Shown piece after piece: positions 34,683-43,698 of a stretch of DNA of 64,000 nucleotides. Below the pieces are notes generated by a model. That model was given only the letters and a program-made list of their open reading frames with translations, made no database searches and had not been told where the DNA came from. Positions within the stretch are counted from its first letter, which is position 1; each line of letters begins with the position of its first letter. Position numbers and translations under genes: made by a program. Source of the DNA: Streptomyces griseoviridis (lineage in GTDB: Bacteria > Actinomycetota > Actinomycetes > Streptomycetales > Streptomycetaceae); assembly GCA_014649155.1 (NCBI GenBank), contig BMSM01000008.1, positions 1 through 64,000 on the forward strand. Direction: 5' to 3'.

Positions 34683-36488
34683 TCAGCGCCGGGCATGTTC
34701 GCGGAAGCCGCGGCCCGACTTGCGGCCGAGGCAGCCCGCGGCCACCAGGTGCTCCAGCAGGGGCGCGGGGGCCAGCCCCGGGTCGCGGAACTCCTGGTGC
34801 AGCACCCTCTCGATGGCCAGCGACACATCCAGCCCGACCACGTCGAGCAGCTCGAAGGGGCCCATCGGGTAGCCGCCGCCCAGCTTCATCGCGGCGTCGA
34901 TGTCGTCCAGGGTCGCGTAGTGCTCCTGCACCATCTTCACCGCGTTGTTGAGGTACGGGAACAGCAGCGCGTTCACGATGAACCCGGCCCGGTCGCCGCA
35001 GTCCACGGCGTGCTTGCGGATCTTCCCGCACACCTCCCGGACGGTGGCGTGCACGTCGTCCGCGGTCAGCACCGTCCGCACCACCTCGACCAGCTTCATC
35101 GCGGGCGCCGGATTGAAGAAGTGCATGCCGATCACGTCCTGGGGGCGCGAGGTGGCACGGGCGCAGGCGACGACGGGCAGGGAGGAGGTGGTGGTGGCGA
35201 GGACCGCGCCGGGCTTGCAGACCTTGTCCAGGGCGGCGAACAGCTGCCGCTTGACCTCCAGGTCCTCCGCGACCGCCTCCACCGCCAGGTCGACGTCGGC
35301 GAAGTCGTCGTAGGCGCCGGTCGGGGTGACCAGGTCCAGGGTGCGGGCGGCGGCCTCGGCGGTCAGCCGGCCCTTGTCGACGGAACGGGCCAGGGACTTG
35401 GCGATCCGGGCCTTCGCGGCCTCGGCCTTCGCCGTGCTGCGGGCGGCGAGCACGACCTCGTACCCGGCCTTGGCGAAGACCTCCGCGATGCCGGAGGCCA
35501 TGGTGCCGGACCCGGCGACGCCGACCGCGCGGACGGGACGGCCGGGGACGGCGGTGGTGTCCTCCCGCGGGGTGAGCGGGTCCGGGACGACGGTCGCGCC
35601 GCCCGGACCGTCGTAGGTGTAGAAGCCGCGGCCGGCCTTGCGGCCGGTCAGGCCCGCCTCGCTGAGCTGCCGCAGGACCGGCGCGGGGGCGTGCAGCCGG
35701 TCGTGGGAGGCGGCGTACATGGCCTCCAGGACGGTGCGCGCGGTGTCGATGCCGATCAGGTCGAGCAGGGCGAGCGGGCCCATGGGCAGGCCGCAGCCCA
35801 GCCGCATCGCGGCGTCGATGTCCTCGCGGGAGGCGTAGCGCGCCTCGTACATCGCCGCCGCCTGGTTGAGGTAGCCGAACAGCAGCCCGTCGGCGACGAA
35901 ACCGGGCCGGTCGCCGACCGCGACGGGCTCCTTGCCGAGGTCCAGGGCGAGATCGGTGACCGCCGCGACGGCGGCCGGCGCGGTCAGCACCGAGGAGACG
36001 ACCTCGACCAGCTTCATCGCCGGGGCCGGGTTGAAGAAGTGCAGGCCCAGCACCCGCTCGGGACGGGCGGAGTCGGCGGCCAGCCGGGTCACGGAGAGCG
36101 CGTTGGTGCCGGTCGCCAGGATCGTGTCCGGCCGCACGACGCCGTCCAGCTCACGGAAGACCCGCTGCTTGACCTCGTACGACTCCGGTGTCACCTCGAT
36201 CACCAGGTCGGCGCCGGCCGCGTCGCCGAGGTCGGTGGAGACCCGGACCCGGGCGAGCACGTCGGCACGCTCGGCCTCGGTCAGCCGGCCGCGGGCGACG
36301 GCCCGGGCGGTGGAGGTCTCCAGCGCGGCGAGGGCACGGGCGGCCTGCGCCTGGCTGATGTCGATGCCGACGACCGTGCGGCCGGCCCGGGCCAGCACGT
36401 CGGTGATGCCGGTGCCCATGGTGCCGAGGCCGACCACGGCGACGGTCCGGAGCGGGGACAGGGAAGAGGCGGAGCGGGGAGCGGCCAT
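34683..36488 (-). CDS. 3-hydroxyacyl-CoA dehydrogenase with two tandem modules
   Basis: A 601-residue protein made of two copies of the 3-hydroxybutyryl-CoA dehydrogenase unit (about 12-295 and 320-600). Each has a Rossmann NAD domain, the HFFNPAPAMKLVEVV catalytic His/Glu segment and a C-terminal helical domain ending GRKAGRGFYTY or GRKSGRGF. The first nucleotide loop is GLGTMGTG and the second GSGTMASG, where the last Gly-to-Ala change may weaken NAD binding. It oxidises (S)-3-hydroxyacyl-CoA in fatty-acid or PHB-type metabolism and could make acetoacetyl-CoA or feed crotonyl-CoA to the ccr operon. Confidence 0.9.
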   Translation of the reverse strand: MAAPRSASSLSPLRTVAVVGLGTMGTGITDVLARAGRTVVGIDISQAQAARALAALETSTARAVARGRLTEAERADVLARVRVSTDLGDAAGADLVIEVTPESYEVKQRVFRELDGVVRPDTILATGTNALSVTRLAADSARPERVLGLHFFNPAPAMKLVEVVSSVLTAPAAVAAVTDLALDLGKEPVAVGDRPGFVADGLLFGYLNQAAAMYEARYASREDIDAAMRLGCGLPMGPLALLDLIGIDTARTVLEAMYAASHDRLHAPAPVLRQLSEAGLTGRKAGRGFYTYDGPGGATVVPDPLTPREDTTAVPGRPVRAVGVAGSGTMASGIAEVFAKAGYEVVLAARSTAKAEAAKARIAKSLARSVDKGRLTAEAAARTLDLVTPTGAYDDFADVDLAVEAVAEDLEVKRQLFAALDKVCKPGAVLATTTSSLPVVACARATSRPQDVIGMHFFNPAPAMKLVEVVRTVLTADDVHATVREVCGKIRKHAVDCGDRAGFIVNALLFPYLNNAVKMVQEHYATLDDIDAAMKLGGGYPMGPFELLDVVGLDVSLAIERVLHQEFRDPGLAPAPLLEHLVAAGCLGRKSGRGFREHARR

Positions 36489-36842
36489 CGCGGGACTCCA
36501 GGAGGGTGACGGCGGAGAACGCGCCCGGCCGCCGGCGGCGGCGCACGGGCGCGCGCGGAAGGTGAGGTGCGGGACGCGCGCGGGCCGGAGCCCGGACGCG
36601 CACGGTGCGAAGCGCGGGGGGTGCCGGGCTCACTGGCGCACACGCCCGGTGGAACCGACCGGCCCTGTCCCCGGGGCCGGGTCGCACGGCTCCCGCGCCG
36701 GCCGCGTCACCAGACCGCCGCGAGAGGAACACGAGTGGGTCACTCGCTCGAATGAGCTTAACCGGCGGGTAACGAGCGCGCCAGCCCCCCGTGTTGGTGA
36801 TGTACGTCCCACCGCGCCGGGCACGGTCCTAACCTCGGGTGC
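36489..36842. other. Divergent intergenic region with an inverted repeat
   Basis: A 354-bp gap between the dehydrogenase (leftward) and the HEAT protein (rightward). It contains the 15-bp near-palindrome TTAACCGGCGGGTAA (36758-36772), a plausible operator for a fatty-acid-type regulator, and GAGTGGGTCACTC nearby. I see no gene. Confidence 0.4.
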
Positions 36843-37418
36843 ATGGACGAAGAGTTGCGCGCCCTCACGGAGCGTTCACGGGCGGAGGCGGGGGACTCGC
36901 CGGCGTTCCGCCGTCTCGTGGCGGCCGAGGACCACGACGAGCTGGCCGAGGTGCTCACCCGGCCCGGACAGCCGCTGTGGGCCCGCGAACTGGCCGCGTT
37001 CCGGCTGGGACTCGCGGGGGACCGGCGGGCCTTCGAGACCCTGGTACTGCTGCTCAACCACCGTGACCCGCCGCGCTGCGCCACCGCCGCGTACGCCCTC
37101 GCCCGGCTCGGCGACCCCCGCACCGCCCGCGCCGCCGCCGCCCTCGCCACCAACGAACTGCGCGTCGCCTACGCCCTGCACCCGGTCCGGCTGCTCACCG
37201 CGCTGCGCGCCCCGGAGTCGGTCCCCGCGCTCGTCACCACCCTCCGGCGGCGCCTGCGCCCGCACGACCCCTACCGCCGCGTGGCACTCGCCTGCGTCGA
37301 GGGCCTCGGCACCCTGGCCGACCCCCGCGCGAGGGACGTCCTCACCGACGCCCTCGCCCACCCGGCGCTGGCCGAGGCGGCGGCCCGCGCCCTGAGACGC
37401 CTGCCCGCGCGGGGGTGA
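36843..37418 (+). CDS. HEAT-repeat protein
   Basis: A 191-residue all-helical protein with about four HEAT/PBS-lyase-type repeats. The helix pairs are spaced about 30-35 residues apart, for example DRRAFETLVLLLNHRD, CATAAYALARLGDPRTARAAAALA and RVALACVEGLGTLADPRARD. Such scaffolds bind other proteins or cofactors; none can be named. It is monocistronic, preceded by the long divergent region and followed by a convergent RidA remnant. Confidence 0.8.
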   Translation: MDEELRALTERSRAEAGDSPAFRRLVAAEDHDELAEVLTRPGQPLWARELAAFRLGLAGDRRAFETLVLLLNHRDPPRCATAAYALARLGDPRTARAAAALATNELRVAYALHPVRLLTALRAPESVPALVTTLRRRLRPHDPYRRVALACVEGLGTLADPRARDVLTDALAHPALAEAAARALRRLPARG

Positions 37419-37599
37419 GCGGTCGGCCGGCCACGACCGCCGGAGCCCCGACCTCCGTCAGGAACTCCGGACGCGCCAGGGCGGCGACCTGGACCGCGGA
37501 GGAGGCGGGACGACGGTCGTCGGGCAGGTGGGCGGCACGGGACGCGCCAAGTGCCGGCACGGGGGCCGTGTCCGTGACGGAGTACGTCGGTTCCAGCAC
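37415..37599 (-). pseudogene. C-terminal remnant of a RidA/YjgF-family gene
   Basis: On the minus strand an open frame encodes TYSVTDTAP, then ALGASRAAHLPDDRRPASS, then AVQVAALARPEFLTEV. This is the order and spacing of the C-terminal half of RidA (reactive enamine deaminase) proteins, including the RPASSxVxV strand and the LxRPxxLxEVxAxAVV end. The N-terminal half (about 60-70 residues) is absent; upstream the frame is antisense to the peptidase gene. No start codon or ribosome-binding site is seen, so I read it as a gene fragment left by deletion. Confidence 0.55.
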
Positions 37600-37622
37600 G
37601 TCGGCGGCCCGCCCCCGCGGGC

Positions 37623-39191
37623 TCAGCGGCGGAAGCCGAGCAGGCCGTGCAGGGCCGAGCCGCGGGCGGACGAGGACGCCGCCTTCGAGGTCAGCGGTTC
37701 GGGATCGGGGAGGGCCGGGCAGACCGCGTCGGCCCCGCCGCCGTCGCCGCGGGGCACCGTGCCGTCGGTCAGGTACGCCGCGAGATGGGCGTCGAGGCAG
37801 GCGTTGCCGCTCAGCGTGACGCCGTGGTTGCCGCCGCCCTCCTCGACGACCAGGCGGGCGCCGCGCAGGAGGCGGCGCGTGGTGACGGCACCCTCGTACG
37901 GGGTGGCGGCGTCCCCGGTGGCCTGGAACAGCAGGGCCGGCGGCAGCCCGGCGTTGGCCACGTCCACCGGGCGCCGGGAACCGGTCGGCCAGAACGCGCA
38001 GGGCGCGTTGTACCAGGCGTTGTTCCAGGTCATGAAGGGCGCCTTCGCGTACACCGCCCAGTTGTCCTTCCGCCACCTCTCCCAGTCCCGGGGCCAGCCC
38101 GCGTCGCGGCACTGCACCGAGGTGTAGACGCTGTACCCGTTGTCGCCCTCGGCGTCCACGGCGCCGAAGTCCTCGTAGGCCTCCACCAGCGGGCCGCTCT
38201 CGCCGTCCTCGGCGTACGCCGCGAACGCCTCCGCCAGATAGGGCCAGTAGCCGTTGTAGTAGGCGCCCGGCAGAAAGGTGTCCTCCAGTTCGGCGGCGCC
38301 CACCGTGCCGCCCGCCGGCTCCCTCGCCAGCGCCGTGCGCATCGCGTACCAGCGCTCCTCGACCCGCCCCGGGTCGGTCCCCAGGTGGTAGGCGGTGTCG
38401 TGCGCGGCGACCCAGGCGAGGAACGCGCGGTGGCGGTCGTCGAAGGCCAGGTCCTGGCGGAGGTTGGCCTCGTACCAGACCTCGTCGGGGTCGACCACGG
38501 AGTCCAGCACCAGGCGCCGCACCCGTTCCGGGTGGAGCCGGGCGTAGACCGCGCCGAGGTACGTGCCGTAGGAGTAGCCGAAGTAGCTGATCCGCTCGGC
38601 ACCCAGGGCCGCGCGGATCACGTCCAGGTCCCGCGCGGCGCTGACCGTGTCCAGATACGGCAGCACGCGCGCGTACTTCCCGCCGCAGGCGTCGGCGAAG
38701 GACCTCGCGCGCGCCAGGTTCGCCTTCTCCGCCGCCGGTGTGTCCGGCAGGGAGTCGGGCCGCACCGGGGCGAAGTGGCCGGGCCGGCAGTCCAGGGCGG
38801 GCTCGCTCGCGCCCACCCCGCGCGGGTCGAAGCCGATGACGTCGTACCGCGCGGCCACCTCCTTCGGCAGCGAGGACGCCACGAAACCGGCCAGCGTCCG
38901 GCCGCTGCCCCCCGGCCCGCCCGGGTTGACCAGCAGCGGACCCTGGTACGAACGGGCGGTGTGCGGCACGCGGGAGAGCGCCAGCGTGATCGTCCCGCCC
39001 GCCGGGCGGCCGTGGTCCAGCGGCACGGAGACCGACGCGCACTGGAGCGTCGGGTGGTCGCTCGTGCCGCACTTCTTCCAGACGGGCGGCGCGGCGGGAG
39101 CGGCGTCCCCGGCCGTCGCGGCGGGAGCTGCGGTGAGGGACCCGGCCAGGAGCGCGGCGGTGGCGCACAGCACGGCTGCGCGATGACTCAT
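37623..39191 (-). CDS. Secreted alpha/beta-hydrolase, tripeptidyl aminopeptidase (Tap/SlpD) family
   Basis: A 522-residue exported S33-type serine peptidase of the Streptomyces Tap family. The signal peptide covers about 1-28 (ending ATA). The alpha/beta-hydrolase fold shows NPGGPGGSG (oxyanion region), FDPRGVGAS and the nucleophile S207 in GYSYGTYLG. A C-terminal TAP-like domain carries the Asp (QATGDAATP) and His (GGGNHGVTLSG). Several Cys in the secreted part suggest disulfides. It releases N-terminal tripeptides or similar from extracellular peptides. ATG 39191 has GAGGAC upstream. A 19-bp inverted repeat lies in its leader. Confidence 0.9.
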   Translation of the reverse strand: MSHRAAVLCATAALLAGSLTAAPAATAGDAAPAAPPVWKKCGTSDHPTLQCASVSVPLDHGRPAGGTITLALSRVPHTARSYQGPLLVNPGGPGGSGRTLAGFVASSLPKEVAARYDVIGFDPRGVGASEPALDCRPGHFAPVRPDSLPDTPAAEKANLARARSFADACGGKYARVLPYLDTVSAARDLDVIRAALGAERISYFGYSYGTYLGAVYARLHPERVRRLVLDSVVDPDEVWYEANLRQDLAFDDRHRAFLAWVAAHDTAYHLGTDPGRVEERWYAMRTALAREPAGGTVGAAELEDTFLPGAYYNGYWPYLAEAFAAYAEDGESGPLVEAYEDFGAVDAEGDNGYSVYTSVQCRDAGWPRDWERWRKDNWAVYAKAPFMTWNNAWYNAPCAFWPTGSRRPVDVANAGLPPALLFQATGDAATPYEGAVTTRRLLRGARLVVEEGGGNHGVTLSGNACLDAHLAAYLTDGTVPRGDGGGADAVCPALPDPEPLTSKAASSSARGSALHGLLGFRR

Positions 39192-39273
39192 GGAGTCCTC
39201 CCAGGGGCGAGGGGCGGGGGGCCGCGCAGACCGCGGCCCACGCCGCATCGTCCCGGCCGGCACTCCCGAACGA

Positions 39274-39292
39274 ACGTACCCGGTCGGTACGT
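39274..39292. promoter_or_regulatory. Perfect 7-5-7 inverted repeat upstream of the Tap-type peptidase
   Basis: ACGTACC and GGTACGT flank CGGTC, about 85 bp upstream of the peptidase start. It could be an operator. No matching regulator is encoded nearby. Confidence 0.35.
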
Positions 39293-39339
39293 GACCCGAT
39301 TGGGCCGCTTCTTGCCCTCGAACGATCCCGGTGGCGCTC

Positions 39340-40371
39340 TTACAGCAGCGTGAGCTGGGTCGGCCCGGGTTCCACCGCGGGAGCCGGTTCTGGTGTCCGC
39401 CGGGAGGCGCCCGCGCGGGCCGGGCCGATGCCGTACTCCCGCGCCAGATCGTGGACCTGGCGGGTGATCCGGCGCTGGTACCACTTCGGGGCGTAGGCCC
39501 CCTCGGCGTACAGCCGCTCGTACCGGCGCACCAGGTGCGGGTGGTGCGCGGCCAGCCAGGACATGAACCACTCCCGCGCGCCGGGCCGCAGGTGCAGCAC
39601 CAGCGGCGTGACGGAGGTGGCCCCGGCGGCGGCGATCGCGCGCACCGTCGCCCGCAGCTGGGCCGGGTCGTCGCCGAGGAAGGGGATCACCGGTGCCATC
39701 AGCACCCCGCAGCCGATGCCGCGCTCGCCGAGCGCCCGGACGACGTCGAGCCGCCGCTCCGGCGCGGGCGTGCCCGGCTCCACGGTGCGCCACAGCGCGG
39801 GGTCGGTGAAGCCCACCGAGACCGAGATGCCGACGTCCGTCACCCGGGCCGCCCGGGCCAGCGCGTCCAGGTCGCGCAGGATCAGCGTGCCCTTGGTCAG
39901 GATCGAGAAGGGGTTCGCGTGCTCGGTGAGGGCGTCGATGATGCCCGGCATCAGCCGGTAGCGGCCCTCCGCCCGCTGGTAGCAGTCGACGTTGGTGCCC
40001 ATCGCGATGTGCTCGCCGTGCCAGCCGGGCGAGGACAGCCTGCGGCGCAGCAGCTCGGGCGCGTTGACCTTCACCACGATCTGGCTGTCGAAGCCGAGGC
40101 CCGTGTCCAGGTCCAGATAGCTGTGCGTCTTGCGCGCGAAACAGTAGACGCACGCGTGGGTGCAGCCCCGGTAGGGGTTCACCGTCCATTCGAACGGCAT
40201 CCGCGAGGCGCCCGGCACCCGGTTCACGATCGAGCGGGCCCGCACCTCGTGGAAGGTGATCCCGGCGAACTCCGGCGTGTCGAAGGTGCGGACGGTGACC
40301 GCGTCCGCGTCGAACAGCGCGGCGTCGGACGCCCGTGTGTGACCGGGCTCGGAGAGGTTCTCCCAGCGCAT
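39340..40371 (-). CDS. Radical SAM protein, Rv2578c family (SPL-like)
   Basis: A 343-residue iron-sulfur enzyme related to spore photoproduct lyase-like radical-SAM proteins. The 4Fe-4S cluster motif is C70-x3-C74-x2-C77 in YRGCTHACVYCFAR. The barrel follows, with SAM-binding regions near GTNVDCYQ and VSVSVGFTD. ATG 40371 has GAGGAGG closely upstream. A LexA-type box sits 34 bp upstream of the start. The mycobacterial homologue Rv2578c is, as I recall, in the DNA-damage regulon, so a repair role is plausible; the reaction is not known. Confidence 0.87.
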   Translation of the reverse strand: MRWENLSEPGHTRASDAALFDADAVTVRTFDTPEFAGITFHEVRARSIVNRVPGASRMPFEWTVNPYRGCTHACVYCFARKTHSYLDLDTGLGFDSQIVVKVNAPELLRRRLSSPGWHGEHIAMGTNVDCYQRAEGRYRLMPGIIDALTEHANPFSILTKGTLILRDLDALARAARVTDVGISVSVGFTDPALWRTVEPGTPAPERRLDVVRALGERGIGCGVLMAPVIPFLGDDPAQLRATVRAIAAAGATSVTPLVLHLRPGAREWFMSWLAAHHPHLVRRYERLYAEGAYAPKWYQRRITRQVHDLAREYGIGPARAGASRRTPEPAPAVEPGPTQLTLL

Positions 40372-40404
40372 GGCGCCTCCTCGGTAGTACTGCGCCACAG
40401 AATA

Positions 40405-40416
40405 GAACATACGTTC
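40405..40416. promoter_or_regulatory. LexA (SOS) box
   Basis: GAACATACGTTC is a perfect GAAC-N4-GTTC palindrome, the actinobacterial/Bacillus-type LexA core. It lies 34 bp upstream of the radical-SAM gene, next to a possible -10 (TATTCT on the minus strand), and 126 bp from the divergent SRPBCC gene. Confidence 0.65.
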
Positions 40417-40542
40417 CCTTGATCGTGCGGGCCTGCCCGCCGGCCGCCCCGCCGGGCCGCCCGGCGCCCCCGGATTTGGTGGCCGGGCGGCGGGGTGGTT
40501 GGCTTGCCCCGACCCCGTAGATCCAGGCCCTGGAGGTATCCG

Positions 40543-40986
40543 ATGGCGCAGGTCGAGGCCACGACGGAGCGGATCGTCGCCGCCGACGCGGAGACGGTGT
40601 TCGACGCGCTCGCCGACTACAGCGGCACCCGCGCGAAGCTGCTCCCCGAGCAGTTCAGCGAGTACGAGGTCCGGGAGGGCGGTGACGGCGAGGGCACCCT
40701 CGTCCACTGGAAGCTCCAGGCCACCAGCAAGCGCGTCCGCGACTGCCTGCTGGAGGTGACCGAACCCTCCGACGGCGAGCTGGTCGAGAAGGACCGCAAC
40801 TCCTCCATGGTCACCACCTGGCGGGTCACCCCGGCCGGGGACGGCAAGGCGCGCGTCGTGGTCACCACGGTGTGGAACGGCGCCGGGGGCATCGGCGGCT
40901 TCTTCGAGAAGACCTTCGCCCCCAAGGGCCTCGCCCGGATCTACGACGCCGAGCTGGCCAGGCTCGCCGCCGAGGTCGAGAAGTAG
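40543..40986 (+). CDS. SRPBCC (START-like) family protein
   Basis: A 147-residue helix-grip-fold protein with the classic order: an N-terminal strand (EATTERIVAADAETVFDALADY), a long beta-sheet and a C-terminal helix (GLARIYDAELARLAAEVEK). Such domains bind hydrophobic ligands in a deep cavity (polyketide cyclase or Coq10-like). No catalytic residue is diagnostic. The ribosome-binding site GGAGGT lies five bases upstream of ATG 40543. It is divergent from the radical-SAM gene and may share the LexA-controlled region. Confidence 0.82.
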   Translation: MAQVEATTERIVAADAETVFDALADYSGTRAKLLPEQFSEYEVREGGDGEGTLVHWKLQATSKRVRDCLLEVTEPSDGELVEKDRNSSMVTTWRVTPAGDGKARVVVTTVWNGAGGIGGFFEKTFAPKGLARIYDAELARLAAEVEK

Positions 40987-41089
40987 TCAAGGGCCTTGAG
41001 CGAGGCGGCCGTTGGCGGACCGCCTCACCGGTTCGAGTGAACCGCGCTCGTCCTGGCCGGACGCCGTAACCCCGTGCGGTACTTCGCAG

Positions 41090-41125
41090 TTGTCGCCTGA
41101 GCGAGATGGTGTGCTCAGGCGACAA
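41090..41125. promoter_or_regulatory. 13-bp-arm inverted repeat upstream of the MFS gene
   Basis: TTGTCGCCTGAGC (41090-41102) and its exact complement (41113-41125) flank a 10-base spacer and end 23 bp before the transporter start. It could be an operator for a drug-sensing repressor or an RNA hairpin in the leader. No regulator gene is adjacent. Confidence 0.5.
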
Positions 41126-41148
41126 ACTGTGGCAAAGGGGAACGGTAC

Positions 41149-43542
41149 GTGGGTGGGATCACTCTGGTGCAGGACGAGCCGGCCGTCGTCGCGCCGCCGG
41201 AACCGCCGGCGACCGACCCCGAGCCGGCCCCCGCGCTGAGCCCGCGCCGGGTCCGGCTGGTCTTCATCGGGCTGATGCTCGCGCTGCTGCTCGCCGCGCT
41301 GGAGCAGATGATCGTCGCCACCGCGCTCCCGAAGATCGTCGGTGAGCTGCACGGCCTGGACAAGATGTCCTGGGCGATCACCGCCTACCTGCTCACCTCC
41401 ACCGTCGGCCTGCCGATCTACGGCAAGCTCGGCGACCTCTTCGGCCGCAAGGGCGTCTTCCAGTTCGCCATCCTGGTCTTCGTCGTCGGCTCCGCGCTGG
41501 CCGGCCGGGCCGGGACCATGGACCAGCTCATCGCCTACCGCGCGGTCCAGGGCGTCGGCGCGGGCGGTCTGATGATCGGCGTGCAGGCGATCATCGCGGA
41601 CATCGTGCCGCCCCGCGAACGCGGCCGGTTCATGGGCCTGATCGGCGCCGCCTTCGGCCTCGCCTCCGTCGCCGGACCGCTGCTCGGCGGCTACTTCACC
41701 GACCACCTCTCCTGGCGCTGGTGCTTCTACATCAACGTCCCCTTCGGCCTGGTCACCATGGCCGTCGTCGCCCTCGTCCTGAAACTGCCCAAGCCGCGCG
41801 TCCGGGCCCGCCTCGACATCCTCGGCGCGTTGCTGCTCGCCGCCGCCTCCACCTGCGCGGTGCTGCTGACCACCTGGGGCGGCGTCGAGTACGACTGGGG
41901 CTCGAAGACCATCCTCGGGCTCGGCGCCGGCGCGGTCGCGGCCGCCCTGCTCTTCCTCGTCGCCGAGCGCTTCGCCGCCGAACCCCTCATCCCGCTGCGT
42001 CTGTTCCGCGACTCCGTCTTCAACGTCACCGGCCTGGTCGGACTCGTCGTCGGCGTCGCCCTGTTCGGCGCCGCCAGCTACCTGCCGACCTTCCTCCAGA
42101 TGGTCGACGGCGCCTCCGCCACCGAGTCCGGACTGCTGATGCTGCCCATGATGGGCGGCATCGTCGGAGCCTCGGTGGTCTCCGGACAGCTCATCACCCG
42201 CACCGGCCACTACAGGATCCACCCGATCCTCGGCGGCGCCCTGTCCGTCGTCGGCATGTGGCTGCTCTCCCGCCTCGACGCGGACACGCCCCGCGCGCAG
42301 TACAGCGTCTGGATGTTCGTCCTCGGCGCCGGCATCGGGATGGTGATGCCCGTCCTGGTCCTCGCCGTGCAGAACTCGGTGCGACCCGCCGACCTGGGCA
42401 CCGCCACCAGCGCCAACAACTACTTCCGGCAGATCGGCGGGAGCGTCGGCGCGGCGGTCTTCGGCACCCTCTTCGCGGACCGGCTCACCGACGCCCTCGC
42501 CGAGCGGCTGCCCGCCTCCGCCGGCTCCGGACTGCCCCCGGCCGACGCCATCACCCCGCAGCTCGTCCACTCCCTGCCGCCCGCGCTGCGCGACGCCTAC
42601 ATCCAGGCGTACGCCGACGCCATGCCGCGCATCTTCCTGTATCTCGTGCCGGTGCTCGTGCTCGGCCTGTTGCTCGCCTTCTTGCTCAAGGAGAAACCCC
42701 TCGTGTCCCACAACGCGCCCGTGACCGAGACGGAGACCGGCCGGGCCCCGGCCCCCGTCCCGCCCGCCCGCACGCCGTACCCCGGCGGCGTCCCGGTCTG
42801 CGGCACGGTGCAGCACCCCGACGGCACCGTCGTGCCCCGCGCGGCGCTCACCCTCATCGACGCCGGCGGACAGCAGATCGGACGCGGCGCCAGCGGCGGC
42901 GACGGACGGTACGCCCTGGCCACCCCCGGGACCGGCGCCTACGTCCTGATCGCCGCCGCCGGCGGCCACCAGCCGCAGGCCGTCTCCGTCACCGTCGGCG
43001 AGCGCCCCGTCGAGCTCGACGTCGTGCTCGGCGGCGCCGGACGCCTCGCCGGCCTGGTCACCACCGCCGACGGCACCCCCGTCCGGGACGCCACCGTGAC
43101 CCTCACCAACGTCCACGGCGAGGTCGTCGCCAGCACCCGCAGCGGACGCGAGGGCGGCTACGTCATCACCGAACTCGTCGCCGGCGAGTACACCCTGGCC
43201 GGCAGCGCCCCCGCGTTCCGTCCGGCCGCCCTCCCCGTCACCGTCCAGGCGTCCCGCGAGACCCGGCAGGACATCGAACTCGCGGGTGGCGCCGTGCTCA
43301 AGGGCACCGTCCGGGCCGGCGGCGGACGGCCCGTGGAGGACGCCCGGGTCACCCTGCTGGACGCCGCCGGGAACGTCGTCGACACGCTCACCACCGGAGC
43401 CGACGGCACCTTCCGCTTCGTCGACCTCTCCTCCGGCGAGTACACCGTCATCGCCGCCGGCTACCCGCCGGTCGCCACCGTGCTCCAGGTGGCCGGCGGC
43501 GGCCGGACCGAACGCGACCTCCAGCTCGGTCACGAGGACTGA
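41149..43542 (+). CDS. DHA2-type MFS efflux transporter fused to three carboxypeptidase-regulatory-like repeats
   Basis: A 797-residue fusion. Residues about 35-520 form a 14-helix drug:proton antiporter of the EmrB/QacA family, with the loop-2/3 motif [11 protein letters not shown] and motif C-like [16 protein letters not shown]. After a Pro-rich linker come three beta-sandwich repeats (about 545-625, 627-710 and 711-795), each of the CarboxypepD_reg type with VxGTV/AGLVTxxDGTPVxDATVTL and GxYxLxxL patterns. Fourteen helices place this C-terminal part in the cytoplasm, which is unusual for such a domain. GTG 41149 has AAAGGGG upstream. The exported compound is unknown. Confidence 0.88.
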   Translation: MGGITLVQDEPAVVAPPEPPATDPEPAPALSPRRVRLVFIGLMLALLLAALEQMIVATALPKIVGELHGLDKMSWAITAYLLTSTVGLPIYGKLGDLFGRKGVFQFAILVFVVGSALAGRAGTMDQLIAYRAVQGVGAGGLMIGVQAIIADIVPPRERGRFMGLIGAAFGLASVAGPLLGGYFTDHLSWRWCFYINVPFGLVTMAVVALVLKLPKPRVRARLDILGALLLAAASTCAVLLTTWGGVEYDWGSKTILGLGAGAVAAALLFLVAERFAAEPLIPLRLFRDSVFNVTGLVGLVVGVALFGAASYLPTFLQMVDGASATESGLLMLPMMGGIVGASVVSGQLITRTGHYRIHPILGGALSVVGMWLLSRLDADTPRAQYSVWMFVLGAGIGMVMPVLVLAVQNSVRPADLGTATSANNYFRQIGGSVGAAVFGTLFADRLTDALAERLPASAGSGLPPADAITPQLVHSLPPALRDAYIQAYADAMPRIFLYLVPVLVLGLLLAFLLKEKPLVSHNAPVTETETGRAPAPVPPARTPYPGGVPVCGTVQHPDGTVVPRAALTLIDAGGQQIGRGASGGDGRYALATPGTGAYVLIAAAGGHQPQAVSVTVGERPVELDVVLGGAGRLAGLVTTADGTPVRDATVTLTNVHGEVVASTRSGREGGYVITELVAGEYTLAGSAPAFRPAALPVTVQASRETRQDIELAGGAVLKGTVRAGGGRPVEDARVTLLDAAGNVVDTLTTGADGTFRFVDLSSGEYTVIAAGYPPVATVLQVAGGGRTERDLQLGHED

Positions 43543-43555
43543 CCGACGGGGACGT

Positions 43556-43586
43556 ACCACCGGCGCGCGCGGCGTGCGCCGGTGGT
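43556..43586 (+). terminator. Terminator after the MFS gene
   Basis: ACCACCGGCGC (43556-43566) pairs perfectly with GCGCCGGTGGT (43576-43586) over a 9-base loop, 14 bases after the stop. No T-run follows. Confidence 0.65.
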
Positions 43587-43698
43587 GTTCGAATGCCGCC
43601 GATTTCCCGTTCCCCGCACATCCCGTCCGGCTTCGCCCCTACGGTGGTGAGGGCGGCACAGATCTTGCCGAGCCGCGGGGGAGAGAGGGCCTGACGCC

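Noticed and set aside
40495..40542. Earlier start for the SRPBCC gene
   Set aside because: ATG 40543 has an ideal GGAGGT and begins the helix-grip fold; the upstream stretch adds nothing.
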